64,000 bases of DNA from the NCBI RefSeq assembly GCF_004102725.1, contig NZ_LHQS01000002.1, positions 1,070,096-1,134,095 on the forward strand, in the 5' to 3' direction. This stretch comes from Methanoculleus taiwanensis (GTDB taxonomy: Archaea > Halobacteriota > Methanomicrobia > Methanomicrobiales > Methanoculleaceae). Below the pieces are notes generated by a model. It searched no databases. It was not told the DNA's origin and was given only the letters and a program-made list of their open reading frames with translations. Positions 36,086 through 44,402 of this stretch are shown here, in pieces (positions within the stretch are counted from its first letter, which is position 1; each line of letters starts with the position of its first letter). The position numbers were made by a program, and so were the translations under genes.

Positions 36086-37075
36086 TCAGAAGCCCGCCGT
36101 GCCTTCAATCATCGCCCGCTCCGCCGCCTCGAAAGCGCGAGCGTTGACGACATGCTCACAGGAGATGTACCGGAGCGTTCCGGCGTTGGCGGTCTTCACG
36201 GAGAACTGATAGTCTCCCTTCGTCCAGCGCCAGCCCCGCAGCCCGTAGCCATCCGCCGAGACTTCCTGAGCATAGTTGAAGATAGCGCAGCCCGCCGGAG
36301 CAGCACCCGCTACGCAGTACTTGAAATTCCCGATACCGCGAAGCGTCGCCCAATCGACGTTGAGCAGTTCCCGCCGATCCGGAGAGGTGACGACCAGCCC
36401 CACGTTGGACGGCTCAGCGCTGCCGTATACCCCGGAAGCGTCCGTGAAGGTCATCACGCCGCGCCGGTGAAGGGTTCCGGTCGGCAGGTCGAGCACCCCG
36501 GAGAGCTCAGTGTTTGCCGCGACACTCGACACCAGCGCGTAGACCTTCGGTTCCGCCGCCGCTTCCAGGTTCGCACCGTATTTGGCGACGAACTCTTCCG
36601 GCGTATAGACGTTCTCGGAGATGCTCACGGTGATGGTAGCCGCCGAGACCGTAACCCCGGTCGTGATAGTAGTGTCGAAGACCGCCTTCAGCTCAAGGGA
36701 GTCTTTCGTCACCGCCAGGATATCGCCTTCGTTGAGGATCAGCGTGTAGGTCTCGGTCGTCGAAGCCGAATCGTTCACGCTCACAGTATCGGCAGCGACC
36801 GCAGCCCCGCCGTACAGCCCGTCAAACGCATTGAGGATAGCGATATCCTTGCCGTTCAGCGCATAGTGAACGGTCGAGCCGTCCGAGATGACCCGCACCT
36901 CCTGAAGCGCCTTCAGGATATCCAGCCCCGTTCCGGAGTATGCCCCGCCGAAAGCGTTGGCAATCGTGAGCGATACCTTCAGGATGAGTGCATCGATAAC
37001 GGCATCTTTCGGAAGGTTGACACTCGTTTTATTCAGCGTGAGTGTATCGCTAAGAGTCCTTATTTTTGAGTACAT
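36086..37075 (-). CDS. Probable double-jelly-roll major capsid protein
   Basis: A 329-residue, beta-rich protein without signal or membrane segments. The N-terminal third has the typical order of double-jelly-roll capsid proteins: SVNLPKDAVIDALILKVSLT (LP...I..L.L.V..T), then LKALQEVRVISDGSTVHYAL, NGKDIAILNAFDG. A second strand-rich half starts near residue 190. Length fits STIV and PRD1-lineage capsids (about 330-390). The packaging ATPase and several membrane mini-proteins lie close by, as in TKV4 and MVV proviruses. The call rests on pattern and context and should be tested by structure prediction. Confidence 0.75.
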   Translation of the reverse strand: MYSKIRTLSDTLTLNKTSVNLPKDAVIDALILKVSLTIANAFGGAYSGTGLDILKALQEVRVISDGSTVHYALNGKDIAILNAFDGLYGGAAVAADTVSVNDSASTTETYTLILNEGDILAVTKDSLELKAVFDTTITTGVTVSAATITVSISENVYTPEEFVAKYGANLEAAAEPKVYALVSSVAANTELSGVLDLPTGTLHRRGVMTFTDASGVYGSAEPSNVGLVVTSPDRRELLNVDWATLRGIGNFKYCVAGAAPAGCAIFNYAQEVSADGYGLRGWRWTKGDYQFSVKTANAGTLRYISCEHVVNARAFEAAERAMIEGTAGF

Positions 37076-37099
37076 GCTATTCGTGCCCCCGTTCCGCCG

Positions 37100-37213
37100 T
37101 TATTTCTTGAGGAACGACATTACCAGAGCGATCACAATCGTGCCGATAACGAGCGGAAGCGCGTGTTCCATGATGATCGGTTTAGCCGCATCAACAGCCC
37201 TTTCAAAGTCCAT
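37100..37213 (-). CDS. Tiny single-span membrane protein (37 aa)
   Basis: MDFERAVDAAKPIIMEHALP followed by VIGTIVIALVMSFLKK: an amphipathic start and a single span with a Lys-Lys end. It lies just upstream of the capsid gene on the same strand. Such peptides occur in virions with an internal membrane. Confidence 0.6.
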   Translation of the reverse strand: MDFERAVDAAKPIIMEHALPLVIGTIVIALVMSFLKK

Positions 37214-37257
37214 CGTTTACACCTCGAATACTGATATTCTGCCCCGATACCGCCGCC

Positions 37258-37368
37258 TTACTTCTTCTCCTCGCCGAACATGGCAGTAGCCGCCCGAACC
37301 AGGACGACGAACGAGAAGGTAGCAAACGGCACACAGTAAGCCGCAAGGACACCCGTAATTATGTCCAT
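37258..37368 (-). CDS. Tiny single-span membrane protein (36 aa)
   Basis: MDIITGVLAAYCVPFATFSF with a hydrophobic span to about residue 28, then FGEEKK. It precedes the 37-residue membrane peptide and the capsid gene. The ATG is preceded by GGAT/CCCTCAT-type purine-poor DNA, so the start is judged from the span and gene order. Confidence 0.55.
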   Translation of the reverse strand: MDIITGVLAAYCVPFATFSFVVLVRAATAMFGEEKK

Positions 37369-37414
37369 GAGGGAGTATCCGCGAGGGAATGAGAAAAAGA
37401 GGTAGTAACAATGA

Positions 37415-37975
37415 TTATTCCGGATTATTTACGACTTTGTTATGGAAAGACCCATACAGAGTTTTAAGTTGATAAATAAACCAGCACTCTTTAAGATATG
37501 CCACTTCAATTTTTGTAGTTAAGGCAGTAGTTCCATCGGATATACTATTGCAGACCCCTACTAACTCTGAATAAACTTTTTCTTGATCAGTTGAAAAAAG
37601 AAAAAGCCAACGTTCTGAGAAAATTTCATCTAGATTTGCCAAATCATGCCTGAGAATTTCGAAATTTAAGTAGATATCAATATTTTCTCCATTGCTAAAA
37701 TCAATAGACATAAGGATATTCGATAATTCTTTAATTTTTATAGGAATATTGAATCTTTTATAAAAGGACTGTATCTCAGAAGGCTCCTTGTTGGCATAAG
37801 CATTGGATTCAAGTTCATTCGCGACGAATGACAGCATTGTCAATTGTTGATAGAATAAGCGTATTTTCTTTGTATTTTCTCGATTTTGTGTATATATCAT
37901 CGCCGCTTGAGTCAATATGAAACCTAATAATACGCCACCTAGCGTAAAAACGCCGGTTAACACTATGCTATCCAT
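37415..37975 (-). CDS. AT-rich membrane-anchored protein, probable cargo gene
   Basis: A 186-residue protein: one N-terminal span (TGVFTLGGVLLGFILTQAAM) and a helical cytoplasmic part rich in Leu, Glu and Asn. It is much more AT-rich than the genes either side and sits between the capsid and ATPase modules with its own AT-rich upstream region. It looks like a late insertion (moron). Single-span proteins with helical bodies of this size are common among superinfection-exclusion and abortive-infection genes, but nothing here proves that role. Confidence 0.6.
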   Translation of the reverse strand: MDSIVLTGVFTLGGVLLGFILTQAAMIYTQNRENTKKIRLFYQQLTMLSFVANELESNAYANKEPSEIQSFYKRFNIPIKIKELSNILMSIDFSNGENIDIYLNFEILRHDLANLDEIFSERWLFLFSTDQEKVYSELVGVCNSISDGTTALTTKIEVAYLKECWFIYQLKTLYGSFHNKVVNNPE

Positions 37976-38073
37976 TGCACAACGGATCTCTACCTCAAAC
38001 GTTTTTAGCTTATCGTGCTTGGCTTATTAGGGAATTAGATGTTAAATGAGGAATTTAAGGCAATATGAGCCCT

Positions 38074-38262
38074 TCATTGTGTTTTTCTAGTATTATCCGC
38101 ATTTCCCGACCGATATTTTTGAATAAGAAGGTCTATCGTGGCACTATATGAAAGCCGTTCACCTTCAGGTTCAAGCTCTTCACGCACCGTATCCAACCGT
38201 CGCAATACCCGATTTGCGATAGCAATGCGCCACCAGCCCTTTACACTTCTCGTCTTCACCAC
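38074..38262 (-). CDS. Small ribbon-helix-helix-like protein (62 aa)
   Basis: GWWRIAIANRVLRRLDTVREE, then RLSYSATIDLLIQKYR: a strand followed by two helices, the ribbon-helix-helix order of small DNA-binding repressors. It is directly upstream of the nuclease and downstream of the AT-rich insertion. Confidence 0.55.
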   Translation of the reverse strand: MVKTRSVKGWWRIAIANRVLRRLDTVREELEPEGERLSYSATIDLLIQKYRSGNADNTRKTQ

Positions 38263-38281
38263 CTCTCACAATACCTCTGCC

Positions 38282-38635
38282 TCACTTCCTCTTCTCGCCG
38301 AAGACATACCGCCGCCCGTCCTTATCGAATACCCATACCTCGCCGTCCTTCGGTATCCGCTTGATGTTGAAAGGAGCACCCTTCACCCGTTTCCGAGCCG
38401 CCGAAGCCGTGAGAAACCGGCGGGAAGTGATATTCTTCACCTGTATCCGTTTCATCTTCCCGTCCTTCCGAGCCGTGAGATCCGCAAACCCCCGCCCGCT
38501 ATCGGATTGCGTGACCGTATACCCCTGCCGTTTCAGCGCATCCCGCACCGCTTTTTCCCCGCTGTCGCCTCTTGTTTTGTTTCTCCCGTAATTCTTCCGC
38601 CCGCGTTCCGTCCGTTGTGCCTTTGTCGCCGCCAT
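38282..38635 (-). CDS. Holliday-junction-resolvase-like PD-(D/E)XK nuclease
   Basis: A 117-residue basic protein. The pattern is that of archaeal Hjc-type nucleases: Glu in GDSGEKAVRDALKRQGY, Asp in GRGFADLTARKDG, and the catalytic QVK in RIQVKN. It may resolve branched viral DNA before packaging; it lies 14 bases downstream of the packaging ATPase gene, which supports this. A basic N-terminus (TKAQRTERGRKNYGRNK) may bind DNA. Confidence 0.75.
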   Translation of the reverse strand: MAATKAQRTERGRKNYGRNKTRGDSGEKAVRDALKRQGYTVTQSDSGRGFADLTARKDGKMKRIQVKNITSRRFLTASAARKRVKGAPFNIKRIPKDGEVWVFDKDGRRYVFGEKRK

Positions 38636-38649
38636 TGCTCACCCCCGGC

Positions 38650-39333
38650 CTAGCCGTAATGCTTCGTCGCCCGCTTGACCTCTCCCGCCGGGATGATCCG
38701 GTACTCGCTCGTCTTGTGGTCGTACTCTAGTACGTCGTGCATCCTCAATTCCCGGTTAATCTTGTCGAAGTCCGGAATGAGCGCCGATACGTACCGGATA
38801 TCCTGAGGAATGGTAAACTTGAGAAGGTAGGTCATGTAGCATTGCGACCAGAGAAGCTTCGGGAAGTCCTGTATCCGCTGCGTGATAAACCAGAGTGAAA
38901 GCCCCCGACCCCGCCCTTCTCTAGCCACAAGCTCTAATATCGGTGACGGTGCATAGGGGTTCTTGTTGTAATTGTGCGCCTCTTCAACGACGATCACCCC
39001 TTTCCGCCCCAATGTATAGAAAGTGTCTATTAGTTTTGAATATTCCGCTATCAAATCCGTTGTTTTTGTGCGTAATGTCGGAATTGACAGGATATAGGGG
39101 TATTTCACTAATTTTGTATAATCATACTCGGCATACGGTTTGATCTGCAACCGTTTAACGCCCTTGAGCCCGACGAGCCCGATATGGTTCTGCGTTTTCG
39201 TATCCAGAATGATAAATGGTATCTCATTCCGGTATAACTCCTCAACCAGAGAGCCCACAAAGTACGACTTCCCGCCGCCGGTCGGAGCCGCTATGAGCCG
39301 GTGAATGTTCTCGGATACGTCAATGGTGCTCAC
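38650..39333 (-). CDS. A32/HerA-like genome-packaging ATPase
   Basis: A 227-residue ATPase. Walker A is APTGGGKSYFVG (residues 16-27), Walker B is GVIVVEEAHNY (112-122), and the sensor glutamine and nearby Arg are in LSLWFITQRIQDFP. Size and motifs match packaging ATPases of the PRD1/STIV lineage of membrane-containing viruses. It starts at GTG behind GAGGGG, nine bases after the previous gene. With the capsid gene it defines the virus group. Confidence 0.88.
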   Translation of the reverse strand: MSTIDVSENIHRLIAAPTGGGKSYFVGSLVEELYRNEIPFIILDTKTQNHIGLVGLKGVKRLQIKPYAEYDYTKLVKYPYILSIPTLRTKTTDLIAEYSKLIDTFYTLGRKGVIVVEEAHNYNKNPYAPSPILELVAREGRGRGLSLWFITQRIQDFPKLLWSQCYMTYLLKFTIPQDIRYVSALIPDFDKINRELRMHDVLEYDHKTSEYRIIPAGEVKRATKHYG

Positions 39334-39342
39334 GGTAGCCCC

Positions 39343-39978
39343 TCATAGCGAGGATACACCCTTCACGGTCGGAGTGCTCGTAAGCCGCTTCATCCAGGCC
39401 GGGAGCTCACCACTTCCCGCAGACTCAAACCCCTCTTTCGGAGCATCGACAGAGAGAGCCGGTATGTAATCCTCTCTCTTCTCCCCCCGCTTTCCGGAGC
39501 CCTCCTTAACCCGATACTCCGAGCCGGTGACAGGGTTTTTAATTCTCTTCTCCTCTTTCTCCCCGTCCTCTTCTCCATACTCCGCCTCTTCCTGTCTCCT
39601 CCGGTGCAGCTCAAGCAGAGCCGGAGTAAAGGCCAGCGCCAGCCCGCCGACCCCAACCGCCAGAGCGATACGTGGATCATCCGGTACGTTCCCGTCCGGG
39701 AAGTAATGCCAGAGCGCCGTATTCAGGAAGGGTTTTGAGAAGTGCTCGTATACAGAGGTATTCGGAGGAGGAAGCGCCGTCTTCCGGCAGTAATCCGCGC
39801 CCGTCGATACCGCCATGTCGAGGATCGCCAGGACTGGATGATCGCCCTTCTGCTCAGGTTCACCGCCCCGATCCGAGCCTTCCCCGTCGCCGTCGAAGTC
39901 CGAGAGCAGGATATCCGCCGTGATATCTTTTCGGTTTAACTCCTCTAGCTCCGCCGTATTCTCTTTCTCGTCGCTCAT
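39343..39978 (-). CDS. Acidic virion-block protein with one membrane span
   Basis: A 211-residue protein: a very acidic N-terminus (DFDGDGEGSDRGG), a globular middle, one span (IALAVGVGGLALAFTPALL), and a charged tail (EEDGEKEEKRIK). The start overlaps the stop of the upstream gene (ATGA). It is likely a minor virion membrane protein; unrecognised. Confidence 0.65.
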   Translation of the reverse strand: MSDEKENTAELEELNRKDITADILLSDFDGDGEGSDRGGEPEQKGDHPVLAILDMAVSTGADYCRKTALPPPNTSVYEHFSKPFLNTALWHYFPDGNVPDDPRIALAVGVGGLALAFTPALLELHRRRQEEAEYGEEDGEKEEKRIKNPVTGSEYRVKEGSGKRGEKREDYIPALSVDAPKEGFESAGSGELPAWMKRLTSTPTVKGVSSL

Positions 39979-40139
39979 TCAGACCGCCGCCGCACGTCGA
40001 TGTACAGTTCGTATTCTTCGATGAGGAGCCGACCCGAGACCCGCCCCTCTCTCTCGAACTTCTCCCGAAGCCCTGAATCGTTTAAGAGTTTATCCAGCAT
40101 ATCCGCCAATTTTAACGCCGCTTGCATCCCGCCGAACAT
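39975..40139 (-). CDS. Small charged protein (54 aa)
   Basis: MFGGMQAALKLADMLDKLLN begins with an amphipathic helix; the rest is charged and ends ELYIDVRRRSE. Its stop overlaps the next start by four bases, which supports it as a translated gene. Function unknown. Confidence 0.6.
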   Translation of the reverse strand: MFGGMQAALKLADMLDKLLNDSGLREKFEREGRVSGRLLIEEYELYIDVRRRSE

Positions 40140-40152
40140 CGTTAAGCCCCCG

Positions 40153-40596
40153 TTAGTATCGGTATGGTATCCCCGCCGTTAGCCGTCGCCGCCGCTCCCC
40201 ATGAGCCGGAGCTGGAGAGTGCCGAGGAGCGCCGGAAGGAAAGAGAAAACTACACGCCGCGACACCGACCACGACCAGTCCGACCGCCAGAAGGAGCAGA
40301 CCGCCGCCGGAAGTTTTCTCTTCCTTCTTCTCCTCCGCTTTTTCTTCTGGTTTAGCGGATACCGCCGGAGAAGATGATACGGAGTCGCAGCTCTCACCGC
40401 CAGCCGCAGGAGGAGCCGTCCCGCCTCCGGCATTTCCTGACATCTCGCCATTTTCGCCCTCGTTTAGTTCAGATTTCAGCCGAACCCGATATTTTCCGCA
40501 TACCGGGCACTTCCGCTTCTTTTGAATGCCCGGAGCGCGCACAGCCCATTCGTTACCGCAGAACAGACAAACTGCCACCCCATCCGGAGGAGTCAT
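40153..40596 (-). CDS. Zinc-ribbon and membrane-span protein
   Basis: A 147-residue protein: an N-terminal zinc ribbon (CLFCGNEW and CPVCGKYR), a Ser/Pro/Glu-rich linker, one span (GGGLLLLAVGLVVVGVAAC), and a basic tail. First gene of the leftward virion block. It could anchor nucleic acid to the viral membrane (inference only). Confidence 0.65.
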   Translation of the reverse strand: MTPPDGVAVCLFCGNEWAVRAPGIQKKRKCPVCGKYRVRLKSELNEGENGEMSGNAGGGTAPPAAGGESCDSVSSSPAVSAKPEEKAEEKKEEKTSGGGLLLLAVGLVVVGVAACSFLFPSGAPRHSPAPAHGERRRRLTAGIPYRY

Positions 40597-40822
40597 AGGA
40601 GAAATGAGGAGAATTGGCGAGAAAAAGAGGATGTAACAAAAATTTTAAAATTACAGATAATTTTGAAGTGTAGTTAAATCCATCGCTAATCTATTGAGGG
40701 ATAGCTGTTTTTGTTTAAATCGGCAAAAATTCCCTTAATTGTATAATTGCTATCTTATGCGGCTTTATTCTGAATATCTTTATAAATCCACTGTCCTATA
40801 TATCCTTAATCGTGGGTGAGAT

Positions 40823-41680
40823 ATGGCTAAAAATTGCGAGAAGTGTGGAGCAAGGTTATCTTTTTTCCAAGGAATCTCTGGAAGGAATCTGTGTGACCAA
40901 TGCAATAACATAGAAAAGGCAGAGAGAGAGAAGGTCGAAGCAGAACGAAAAGTGGAATTCAATACTGTTAAGTCCGATATTATTTCATCGAAAGTAGTAC
41001 AGGCGGATCAAATAGAATTCTTGAAAACCTTTGGTAAAAAGGAATTGTTAAGCCTATTTAATGAAGTTTTTGAAGATTTTGAAAGCGATGGGGAGCTAGA
41101 TAAAGGTGAAATTGAATCACTTGTAAAAATAAAGAGTGATTTGGGTTTAGATGACAAAGAAACCCGCTTTGAAGAACGAATAAGACCCTATGTATATGTG
41201 TATTGTATTAAGAATGAAAACTCACTTCCTGTCGTAGATCTTCCACCTATCAACGGTAGCAATATTGTTCTCAAAAAAGGTGAGACTGTGCATTTTGCCA
41301 CTTCTGCTATACTCAAAGAGATGAAAACAGTAAGCCTAGGATATCGGGGAGGGTCACAGGGGGTAAGTTTCCGCGTCATGAAAGGCGTGAGTTATAGAGT
41401 AGGTAGTCATAGAGGACATATCGTTAAAGAGGATAGACTCACCGAAACCTCTAGAGGAGCTCTCATTTTAACGAATAAGCGGATTATTTTACATCCAGCA
41501 CAAGGACGAAAAGCGGTAAGCATCCAGCTTCCAAAGATAATTTCGTACAATTGCTACGAGAATGGACTTGAAGTCCATAAAGATGGTCGAGAGAAGGGAT
41601 TCTTCTTTGAGACTTTTGATAGCGGTTCGTCAGAAGTTATTGGTATTTGCTTGGGATTCCTTTTTGAGAATGCAGAATAA
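40823..41680 (+). CDS. Zinc-ribbon protein with PH/GRAM-like domain, AT-rich cargo gene
   Basis: A 285-residue protein. Residues 1-30 form a zinc ribbon (CEKCGARL and LCDQCN); 31-60 are coiled coil; 60-120 helical; the C-terminal half contains RGALILTNKRIILHPAQGRK, the strand pattern of bacterial PH/GRAM-like domains. It reads against the virion block, is AT-rich, and has its own AT-rich promoter zone (TTTATAAATCC near 40780). It forms a pair with the next gene. Role unknown; host take-over or exclusion of other viruses is possible. Confidence 0.65.
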   Translation: MAKNCEKCGARLSFFQGISGRNLCDQCNNIEKAEREKVEAERKVEFNTVKSDIISSKVVQADQIEFLKTFGKKELLSLFNEVFEDFESDGELDKGEIESLVKIKSDLGLDDKETRFEERIRPYVYVYCIKNENSLPVVDLPPINGSNIVLKKGETVHFATSAILKEMKTVSLGYRGGSQGVSFRVMKGVSYRVGSHRGHIVKEDRLTETSRGALILTNKRIILHPAQGRKAVSIQLPKIISYNCYENGLEVHKDGREKGFFFETFDSGSSEVIGICLGFLFENAE

Positions 41681-41688
41681 CTTTTGGA

Positions 41689-42165
41689 GTGGTATATATG
41701 GCTTTGACCGTTAGTACTCTGCAAAATTTCTTATCAGAACCGGTAGACTCTGCCGTCAAAAGAATTGTTGATTGGGATAAGTCTCAATTTGTGCTTGCTT
41801 TGATGATATCTATTATATTTGGTTGTTATTTCTGGGCTTACGGTGGCCTTAACTTAAAATTAATGGAAACAATAACCTCACAGTATATTCTAATAGGCAC
41901 CTTTTTGTTATCAGTAGTATTTGCGGTAATTGCAATAGATTCGCCAAAATTAAATGAAAACAGATTGCTACTTCGAGAGCCACTTAGAGACTCATTTCTG
42001 GTTATAATAGTGGGTATTTACCTCTACATTTTTGTATCATTACAGATTCCAAACCTTTTCATATCAGCCTTCTTATTTGTTCTCTTTATCTTTACAACAT
42101 ACCTTGTTTTTGCGGCTCTTTTATCATTAGTCCGCATTGCAAGATTATTTCTGATTACAACATAA
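41689..42165 (+). CDS. Four-span membrane protein, partner of the zinc-ribbon gene
   Basis: A 158-residue protein with about four hydrophobic spans (LALMISIIFGCYFWAYGG, YILIGTFLLSVVFAVIAI, FLVIIVGIYLYIFVSL, and FLFVLFIFTTYLVFAALL). It starts nine bases after the zinc-ribbon gene (with an ATG 12 bases on as an alternative), so the two form an operon. AT-rich like its partner. Unrecognised. Confidence 0.65.
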   Translation: MVYMALTVSTLQNFLSEPVDSAVKRIVDWDKSQFVLALMISIIFGCYFWAYGGLNLKLMETITSQYILIGTFLLSVVFAVIAIDSPKLNENRLLLREPLRDSFLVIIVGIYLYIFVSLQIPNLFISAFLFVLFIFTTYLVFAALLSLVRIARLFLITT

Positions 42166-42273
42166 TCTATTCATTTTCTCCATGAGAAACAGAAATGAGA
42201 ACAGATAACGAAAGTAGATGGTCAGAATGGCCTAGGATTCAAGGAAATGAAACCTTACCTGCCTGTTTTATCC

Positions 42274-42858
42274 CTACATCAAATCTAATTTCTTTTTTTG
42301 TGAAGGGGAGAGGCATTTGCTTATTAGAGAAATTTCATCGTCTGTAAGACGCTCAAACTGCAGTTTTTCACGATTTCTCCGTATTTTTAACTTAAAGCAG
42401 AAAGCTGTATAGGGGATATTATACCGTTTGAGCATTCTTAAAACCAAAATCAGTTGTTTTGGAGTGAATGCTTCATTTTTGACATAGTAATTAATAAAGC
42501 TTGCTCCTTCTTCGTCACCAATTTTCGTCTTGAGCTTATTCAGGCAGTCGATGACATGTTCATAGTTTGCCTTTTTCACCTCAAATTCCGGCTGAAACTT
42601 CAGGATACACTCAGACCCTATTGTCAAAGTATGACCGGTATAGACATTTCTAATAAGGTAACCCGTTTTTATGTGGGGATAATCACATAGATCACAGGGA
42701 GGGTAATTTTCAACCTCTGCACCGTCATCGGTTTGGGAGAAGTCAACAGGACTTTCTGCTGTAGCTCTCCATTCTTTCAATGCCTTCCTCAAATTTTCTT
42801 GCTCAACAGATCGTGGGAAAACATTCTTTGCGACTCTTAATGCCCAGCTTCCTGTCAT
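42274..42858 (-). CDS. AT-rich zinc-finger-like protein of mobile elements
   Basis: A 194-residue protein. Residues 50-85 hold CDLCDYPHIKTGYLI and TLTIGSECILKF, a Cys/His cluster seen in hypothetical proteins carried by many plasmids and phages. The rest is helical and basic. More AT-rich than the following early genes. I know of no assigned role. Confidence 0.55.
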   Translation of the reverse strand: MTGSWALRVAKNVFPRSVEQENLRKALKEWRATAESPVDFSQTDDGAEVENYPPCDLCDYPHIKTGYLIRNVYTGHTLTIGSECILKFQPEFEVKKANYEHVIDCLNKLKTKIGDEEGASFINYYVKNEAFTPKQLILVLRMLKRYNIPYTAFCFKLKIRRNREKLQFERLTDDEISLISKCLSPSQKKKLDLM

Positions 42859-42946
42859 CTGTCCACCAACAGCTTAACGGTACACCTTAAATTATAAAAA
42901 TATGAATCAGTGCGGGGCGAATGTGAATAAACGGAGTTCTTGATGT

Positions 42947-43162
42947 TCAGAACTGTTTTTCCATCCCTTCAAACGAACCGATAAACACCAGATTCACAAG
43001 GATATGAAATTCGCACGTATCCCGGTCACATATCGCCATAAACCCATCGGAGAGAATCTTCCCGCCGCAGAACGGGCAAGGTATCGCCTTTAACCAATCC
43101 TTCAGAATATCCCGCTTCTCGCTGAGTTGAGCGTATTTTTCTACGTCATCTGAAAATGTCAT
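42947..43162 (-). CDS. Small zinc-finger protein (71 aa)
   Basis: A helical N-terminus (VEKYAQLSEKRDILKDWL) and a zinc knuckle CPFCGGKIL and CDRDTCEFH. It follows the 237-residue gene on the same strand by 15 bases. Possibly a DNA-binding early protein. Confidence 0.6.
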   Translation of the reverse strand: MTFSDDVEKYAQLSEKRDILKDWLKAIPCPFCGGKILSDGFMAICDRDTCEFHILVNLVFIGSFEGMEKQF

Positions 43163-43177
43163 GATACCAGCCCGCCG

Positions 43178-43891
43178 TTAAACCATGATCTCAAAATGCG
43201 GATCGCCGGTGCTCTCCGTCCGTGTGCCGTCCGGCTTCTTCTCTTCGGTATGCCGCTCTAAAAGATACTGATAGGTGATACGTGCCTTCTCATCCCCTTC
43301 TCGCATCCTCTTGAACTCTGAGAGTGTCTTATCGGTCATCGGCAGCACGTACTCTTCCGTGACGGTGAGAGTATAGGTCTTACGGACAGTCACCGGTTTA
43401 AACCGGGACTGTGCCGCCGTTATTGTGGTCGTGCTGACCGCTTCGGTTATCCCGCCCTCTTTCGGCTTCAGTCTCTCTTCCAGGTAATCCAGCCCGGAGA
43501 GCTTCGGTTTGGACGTGCCGTTCTTCGGCTTCTGGAAAGCGTATGACTCTAGGGTATCGTCCGTAACGGATTCGAGCGTGTCTGACCGCCCCCGGTTGAT
43601 GAAGGCATGAACCGCCATCACCTCCTGTTGGGTTAACTCCTTTGTCGGTAGAAACGTGGTTATTGGGCTTCCGTCCCTCAAGAGGACAACTCTGATGGAT
43701 TTGTCGCTGTTCGGTTCTCCCCGTTCCAGGTCGAGAATGTTGGTATACCCGAACCGCCCGTAATCGGTGCTTCGCTTGTCGAACCCGCGCATAATCCGCG
43801 CTGAAAACGTCTTTAAACCCTTGTTGTTTCTGTCGTTGGTTGCATTACTTGGTGTCGTCGTCGTTTCGGTAAAAAGTGGTTTTGCTTGCAT
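43178..43891 (-). CDS. Early-operon protein, function unknown (237 aa)
   Basis: A hydrophilic protein with a Thr-rich N-terminus, a central globular part (YGRFGYTNILDLERGEPNSD), and a C-terminal strand-helix part (VRKTYTLTVTEEYVLPMTDK). It starts three bases after the upstream gene, so it is part of the leftward early operon. No motif of a replication enzyme is seen. Confidence 0.6.
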   Translation of the reverse strand: MQAKPLFTETTTTPSNATNDRNNKGLKTFSARIMRGFDKRSTDYGRFGYTNILDLERGEPNSDKSIRVVLLRDGSPITTFLPTKELTQQEVMAVHAFINRGRSDTLESVTDDTLESYAFQKPKNGTSKPKLSGLDYLEERLKPKEGGITEAVSTTTITAAQSRFKPVTVRKTYTLTVTEEYVLPMTDKTLSEFKRMREGDEKARITYQYLLERHTEEKKPDGTRTESTGDPHFEIMV

Positions 43892-43894
43892 CCC

Positions 43895-44401
43895 TCACAC
43901 CTCGTTAATGTTGAACTGCTGCATCTCCGGAAGCATGGCAAGCAGCGCCGCTGCCACCTCCGGATACGATGAGCCGGTCTTCTGCGCTACGATGTTGATC
44001 CGTTTCCGGACAACCATAGCGGGAGTCTGACCGGTAAACCGGTTCTCCCGCAGCCAAGAGCGAACCCCCATAGCCAGGACATCATCAAACATCTTTTCGA
44101 GAGCGACCCGCAACGCTTCGGTATCCTCTCCTCTCTTCGTCTCCTCCTCGGTGACGTGCCGCTTATATCGTTCCAGCTCCGCCCGCAGCGTATCCGCTTC
44201 GTGAACGAGCGAGTTTAGCCGCTCCTCAATCAGCTTATACCGGATACCGGAGCCGCCGCCCAGCTCCCGCCCGCCCTCGAAGTACGTCTTCAGGAGGTTC
44301 TGCACCAGCCCGGAGATGTTGCCGCCACTGCTCTTGAACGACTCAAGGTGAACCGCGACCGTCGGATCGGTGAGCGACGCAGTGAAGATGACCCGCGACA
44401 C
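43895..44401 (-). CDS. Coiled-coil early-operon protein (168 aa)
   Basis: The N-terminal part (ASLTDPTVAVHLESFKSSGG to LVQNLLKTYF) resembles a ribbon-helix-helix unit; residues 55-110 are a probable coiled coil (RLNSLVHEADTLRAELERYK); the C-terminus is helical. It lies one base after the nuclease-like gene. Probably a DNA-binding protein of the early operon. Confidence 0.55.
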   Translation of the reverse strand: MSRVIFTASLTDPTVAVHLESFKSSGGNISGLVQNLLKTYFEGGRELGGGSGIRYKLIEERLNSLVHEADTLRAELERYKRHVTEEETKRGEDTEALRVALEKMFDDVLAMGVRSWLRENRFTGQTPAMVVRKRINIVAQKTGSSYPEVAAALLAMLPEMQQFNINEV

Positions 44402-44402
44402 G

